Of a stretch of DNA of 15,538 nucleotides, positions 13,148 to 15,538 are shown in pieces (position 1 is the first letter of the stretch; every line of letters starts with the position of its first letter). The notes under the pieces were generated by a model. That model had not been told where the DNA came from. It did no database searches and saw only the letters and a program-made list of their open reading frames with translations. This DNA comes from JAHJQQ01 sp041739295. GTDB lineage: Bacteria; Pseudomonadota; Gammaproteobacteria; Thiohalobacterales; Thiohalobacteraceae. The stretch covers positions 1-15,538 of the forward strand of contig JBGSOE010000411.1 in the NCBI GenBank assembly GCA_041739295.1, read 5' to 3'. A program made the translations under genes and the position numbers.

Positions 13148-14386
13148 TTAACCGGTTGTTGACGAAAATACCGCGCGGGCGTCGGTAATCGCCGCTAGCC
13201 GCAGGCTCCGCACCCGCGCGCCGATTTCATTCCCCTGTAGTCCTTCTGCCACCAGCGCTTTCGTATCGACTTTATTGGCTGCGTCGAACGCGGCACGAAA
13301 CCAGTCCGCCTGCGGGTATGCGCTGTTTTCAAAACCAGTGCGTCCGCGACTGTCCGCCGTGCAGGCGAGCAGAAAATCCTCTAACCGTTGCGGCTGCCGA
13401 AAGGCATCGAGGTTTTGCAGAGTATCCAGGAGTGTACTGGGCTTGAGTTCCAAGGCGCGATGGCAGTGGGTGTGATACTGCGCGACCTTGACGGCGAGAT
13501 CGCGAAAATCATTCGGCACCCGTAAACGTTTACACAGATTTTGCGTTAGCCCCACGCTGCGTTGCTCATGACCGTGATGACTCGGCCATTCCGCTTCCGG
13601 CGTGGTGCCTTTGCCTAGATCATGCATGAGTGCCGCGAAGCGAACCTTGGGGTCGCTACTCAGCTTGGCGGCTTGATCAAGCACCATCATGCAATGCACG
13701 CCGGTATCGATTTCGGGATGGTAATGCGCCGGTTGCGGCACGCCGAACAGTCGATCTATTTCGGGAAATACCACTTTCAACGCACCGCAGCGCTGGAGAA
13801 CTTCGAAATAGCGGCTGGGTTTGTCTTCGCAGAGTGCCTTATGGGTTTCGGTCCAGACGCGTTCCGCGACCAGGTGGTCAACCTCACCGTTGTTGACCAT
13901 TTCCTGCATCAACGCATGAGTGTCGTGTGCGACTTTGAAACCCCATTTGGCAAAACGTGCGGCAAAGCGCGCTACACGCAGGATGCGCACCGGGTCTTCG
14001 ACAAACGCTGCCGAGACATGCCGCAATAAGCCGTGATCAAGATCTTCGCGACCGTTGAAGGGATCGATGAGCATGCCATCGGCGGATTGCGCGATAGCAT
14101 TGATGGTGAGGTCGCGGCGCTGCAGGTCTTCTTCCAGCGTCACTTCAGGACTGGCATGCACCGTAAAGCCTTTATAGCCGGGTGCGGTTTTACGCTCAGT
14201 ACGGGCGAGCGCATATTCCTCGTGCGTCTCAGGATGCAGAAATACCGGGAAATCTTTGCCAACCGGGCGATAGCCCAGTTTTACCATGGCCTCGGGCGTT
14301 GCGCCGACCACCACCCAGTCACGTTCCTTGACCGGCAAACCAAGCAGGTTATCGCGAACTGCACCGCCGACGAGGTAGATGTCCAT
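13148..14386 (-). CDS. cca: Multifunctional CCA-adding tRNA nucleotidyltransferase
   Basis: Adds or repairs the 3' CCA of tRNAs without a nucleic-acid template. The 412 residues equal the E. coli length. The class II head is MDIYLVGGAVRDNLLGLPVK (1-20), followed by E21-R-D23 as the catalytic acidic pair; E. coli has Asp at 21, so this is a conservative Glu variant. EDLQRRDLTINAIA (86-99) and EDPVRILRVARFAARF (130-145) are the other nucleotidyltransferase motifs. The C-terminal HD phosphohydrolase domain is present, with H255-D256 in AALMHDLGKG, so the phosphatase/2',3'-cyclic phosphodiesterase activities of the E. coli enzyme are expected. The tRNA gene in this window lacks an encoded CCA, so in this organism the enzyme is probably essential rather than just a repair factor. 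Confidence 0.97.
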   Translation of the reverse strand: MDIYLVGGAVRDNLLGLPVKERDWVVVGATPEAMVKLGYRPVGKDFPVFLHPETHEEYALARTERKTAPGYKGFTVHASPEVTLEEDLQRRDLTINAIAQSADGMLIDPFNGREDLDHGLLRHVSAAFVEDPVRILRVARFAARFAKWGFKVAHDTHALMQEMVNNGEVDHLVAERVWTETHKALCEDKPSRYFEVLQRCGALKVVFPEIDRLFGVPQPAHYHPEIDTGVHCMMVLDQAAKLSSDPKVRFAALMHDLGKGTTPEAEWPSHHGHEQRSVGLTQNLCKRLRVPNDFRDLAVKVAQYHTHCHRALELKPSTLLDTLQNLDAFRQPQRLEDFLLACTADSRGRTGFENSAYPQADWFRAAFDAANKVDTKALVAEGLQGNEIGARVRSLRLAAITDARAVFSSTTG

Positions 14387-14418
14387 GGGCTGAATTCTAC
14401 GCAGATGAGGGAGAACTA

Positions 14419-14452
14419 TGTAGGGTGGGTTAGGCCGAAGGCTGTAATGCGC
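14419..14452. repeat. Half-copy of the GTAGGGTGGGTT-type element
   Basis: Begins TGTAGGGTGGGTTAGGCCGA and resembles the left arm of the element at 12311-12398, but no matching right arm follows. Instead the double-hairpin repeat begins five bases later. It may be a decayed or interrupted element upstream of cca. Confidence 0.45.
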
Positions 14453-14456
14453 AATT

Positions 14457-14525
14457 CGTCATTCCGGCGAAGGCCGGAATCCATGCGATTCAAAGCTCTA
14501 GATTCCGGCCTTCGCCGGAATGACG
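14457..14525. repeat. Double-hairpin dispersed repeat, copy 2
   Basis: Left arm 14457-14481 (starting CGTCATTCCGGCGAAGGCC) is the perfect 25-base reverse complement of right arm 14501-14525, with a 19-base spacer. Each arm is also a hairpin by itself, ATTCCGGC around a four-base loop. It is the same family as 8438-8506. It lies between the stop of the epimerase gene and the start of cca, both minus strand, where it could reduce read-through or stabilise the upstream message. Confidence 0.9.
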
Positions 14526-14555
14526 GTTTAGTAATTTATCAGCCTTTATCTAGCT

Positions 14556-15521
14556 TCAGCCGCGCCGTGCCTGACTGCGCAGGCGCTGATACCCACCGCG
14601 CGCAGAGCGCTTTGCCAGATAACCTGGCACGACCGCGTCGATGGCCGTCGGTGTAATGCCGAGTACCGTTAGATAGTTGTGCTGGCAAATGCTTTCTTTC
14701 TGCAGTGACCAGTAGTTGTCGCGGCTGAACGGTTTGCCGGGTACATATTCGAGAACCCGTGCCTGCATCCAGGACAACGAGCCACTGAGCTTCCAGATGC
14801 GTCGTTTCACACCGATTTGTTGTGCGGTGTATTCAACCAGTTCCGCCAGTGAAAATACCTGCGGACCGCACAGATCGCAATGCTTACCGATGGTGCTGGG
14901 GTTTTGCAGGGCGCGCAGTATCGCCTCGGTGACATCGCCGACATAGATCGGTGCCATGCGGCTTTCGGCGCAGGCCAACGGGAAGGCGAAGGGCGTGATT
15001 TTCAGCAGTGTCGCAAACCGGTTGAAGAAACTATCGCCCGGTCCAAAAATGACCGACGGTCTGAAGCTGGTAACCTGTAGGCCATGTGATGCCGCGGCGT
15101 GTACCAGATCCTCACCCTGTCCCTTGCTGCGCAGATACTGACTATTCTCTTCGCGCGGATAGGCATTGAGTGCACTCATGTGAAGTAATCGCGTGACCCC
15201 GGTGGCGCGCATCGCCTCGACGATTTCGCGCGGAAGTTCTATATGCGCGTGGTCAAAGCCCTGGCCATCGTTACCCCGTTCATTGAGGATGCCGACCAGA
15301 TTGATGACGGCATCGCAGTCGCCGATCAGTTTGCGCAGCACGGCAGGTTCGTACACATTTGCCTCGACCAGTTGAACACGCGGATTTACCAACAGGTCGC
15401 GATGGCGCTCACGGCGGCGCGTGGGCACGCAAACATTGTAACCGGCGCGGGTCAGATGGTTGATAAGGTGGTGGCCGACGAAGCCGGTGCCCCCGATGAT
15501 GCATAGTTGTTGTTCTGACAT
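14556..15521 (-). CDS. NAD(P)-binding epimerase-like protein, complex I NDUFA9 family
   Basis: A protein of 321 residues with an atypical short-chain dehydrogenase fold. The N-terminal Rossmann motif is CIIGGTGFVGHHL (7-19). AVINLVGIL is at about 70-78 and HMSALNAYP at about 114-122, the latter followed by the Tyr-x3-Lys-like YLRSKGQGEDL. RPSVIFGPGD and MAPIYVGDV are the substrate-side motifs of this group. The closest known relatives are NDUFA9-type subunits and bacterial nucleoside-diphosphate-sugar epimerases annotated as complex I NDUFA9 family. NDUFA9 itself binds NADPH structurally; bacterial function is not established. The ATG at 15519-15521 fits the family start. It lies upstream of cca in the same direction, but the repeat-filled 169-base gap makes tight co-transcription uncertain. 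Confidence 0.88.
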   Translation of the reverse strand: MSEQQLCIIGGTGFVGHHLINHLTRAGYNVCVPTRRRERHRDLLVNPRVQLVEANVYEPAVLRKLIGDCDAVINLVGILNERGNDGQGFDHAHIELPREIVEAMRATGVTRLLHMSALNAYPREENSQYLRSKGQGEDLVHAAASHGLQVTSFRPSVIFGPGDSFFNRFATLLKITPFAFPLACAESRMAPIYVGDVTEAILRALQNPSTIGKHCDLCGPQVFSLAELVEYTAQQIGVKRRIWKLSGSLSWMQARVLEYVPGKPFSRDNYWSLQKESICQHNYLTVLGITPTAIDAVVPGYLAKRSARGGYQRLRSQARRG

Positions 15522-15538
15522 GCGGCAACTCTTATGAC

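Noticed and set aside
14033..14656. Open frame of 207 codons on the plus strand spanning the cca start and the repeats
   Set aside because: It is antisense to cca and to the epimerase gene and reads through two dispersed repeats, so it is a chance frame.

Overview
The window looks like a piece of chromosome from an environmental gammaproteobacterium with moderately high GC content (judged by eye). The evidence is the macromolecular-synthesis cluster rpsU-yqeY-dnaG-rpoD with a CAT-anticodon tRNA downstream, divergent from tsaD and followed by plsY, folB, folK, uppP and cca. That gene set and neighbourhood are characteristic of the group. I cannot name the genus.

Layout, left to right. (1) uup, an ABC-F ATPase, on the minus strand. 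(2) About 490 bases without a gene. This region holds five DnaA-box sequences (four perfect, one with a single mismatch) flanking a very AT-rich block, and looks like a replication origin or a DnaA-binding locus. (3) On the minus strand, from right to left: rpsU, yqeY, dnaG, rpoD, then tRNA-Ile2(CAT). The tRNA has its own promoter and no encoded CCA end. An rpsU promoter can be read, and two hairpins interrupt the operon, one before dnaG and one before rpoD. (4) tsaD on the plus strand, convergent with plsY on the minus strand, with a hairpin repeat between them. (5) A plus-strand run of folB, folK, a MidA-like methyltransferase and uppP. (6) A 31-bp perfect inverted repeat, then a near-consensus sigma-54 promoter driving an 82-codon gene. 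Its product is only a signal peptide, a short Pro/Ser/Thr-rich segment and a PEP-CTERM-like C-terminal anchor. (7) cca and a NAD-binding epimerase/NDUFA9-like gene, both minus strand, separated by a second copy of the hairpin repeat.

Most genes are housekeeping: translation (rpsU, tRNA-Ile2, tsaD, cca, uup), replication priming (dnaG), transcription (rpoD), phospholipid and cell-wall lipid metabolism (plsY, uppP) and folate synthesis (folB, folK). Two links stand out. The tRNA lacks an encoded CCA and so depends on an enzyme such as the Cca encoded 11 kb away. The DnaA-box cluster lies upstream of uup and beside the primase/sigma-factor operon.

The most interesting material is between the genes: the oriC-like region, the sigma-54-controlled small anchored protein, and at least five kinds of dispersed or inverted repeat. 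One repeat shows compensatory base changes that preserve each hairpin; another is shared between the left edge of the window and the region downstream of cca.
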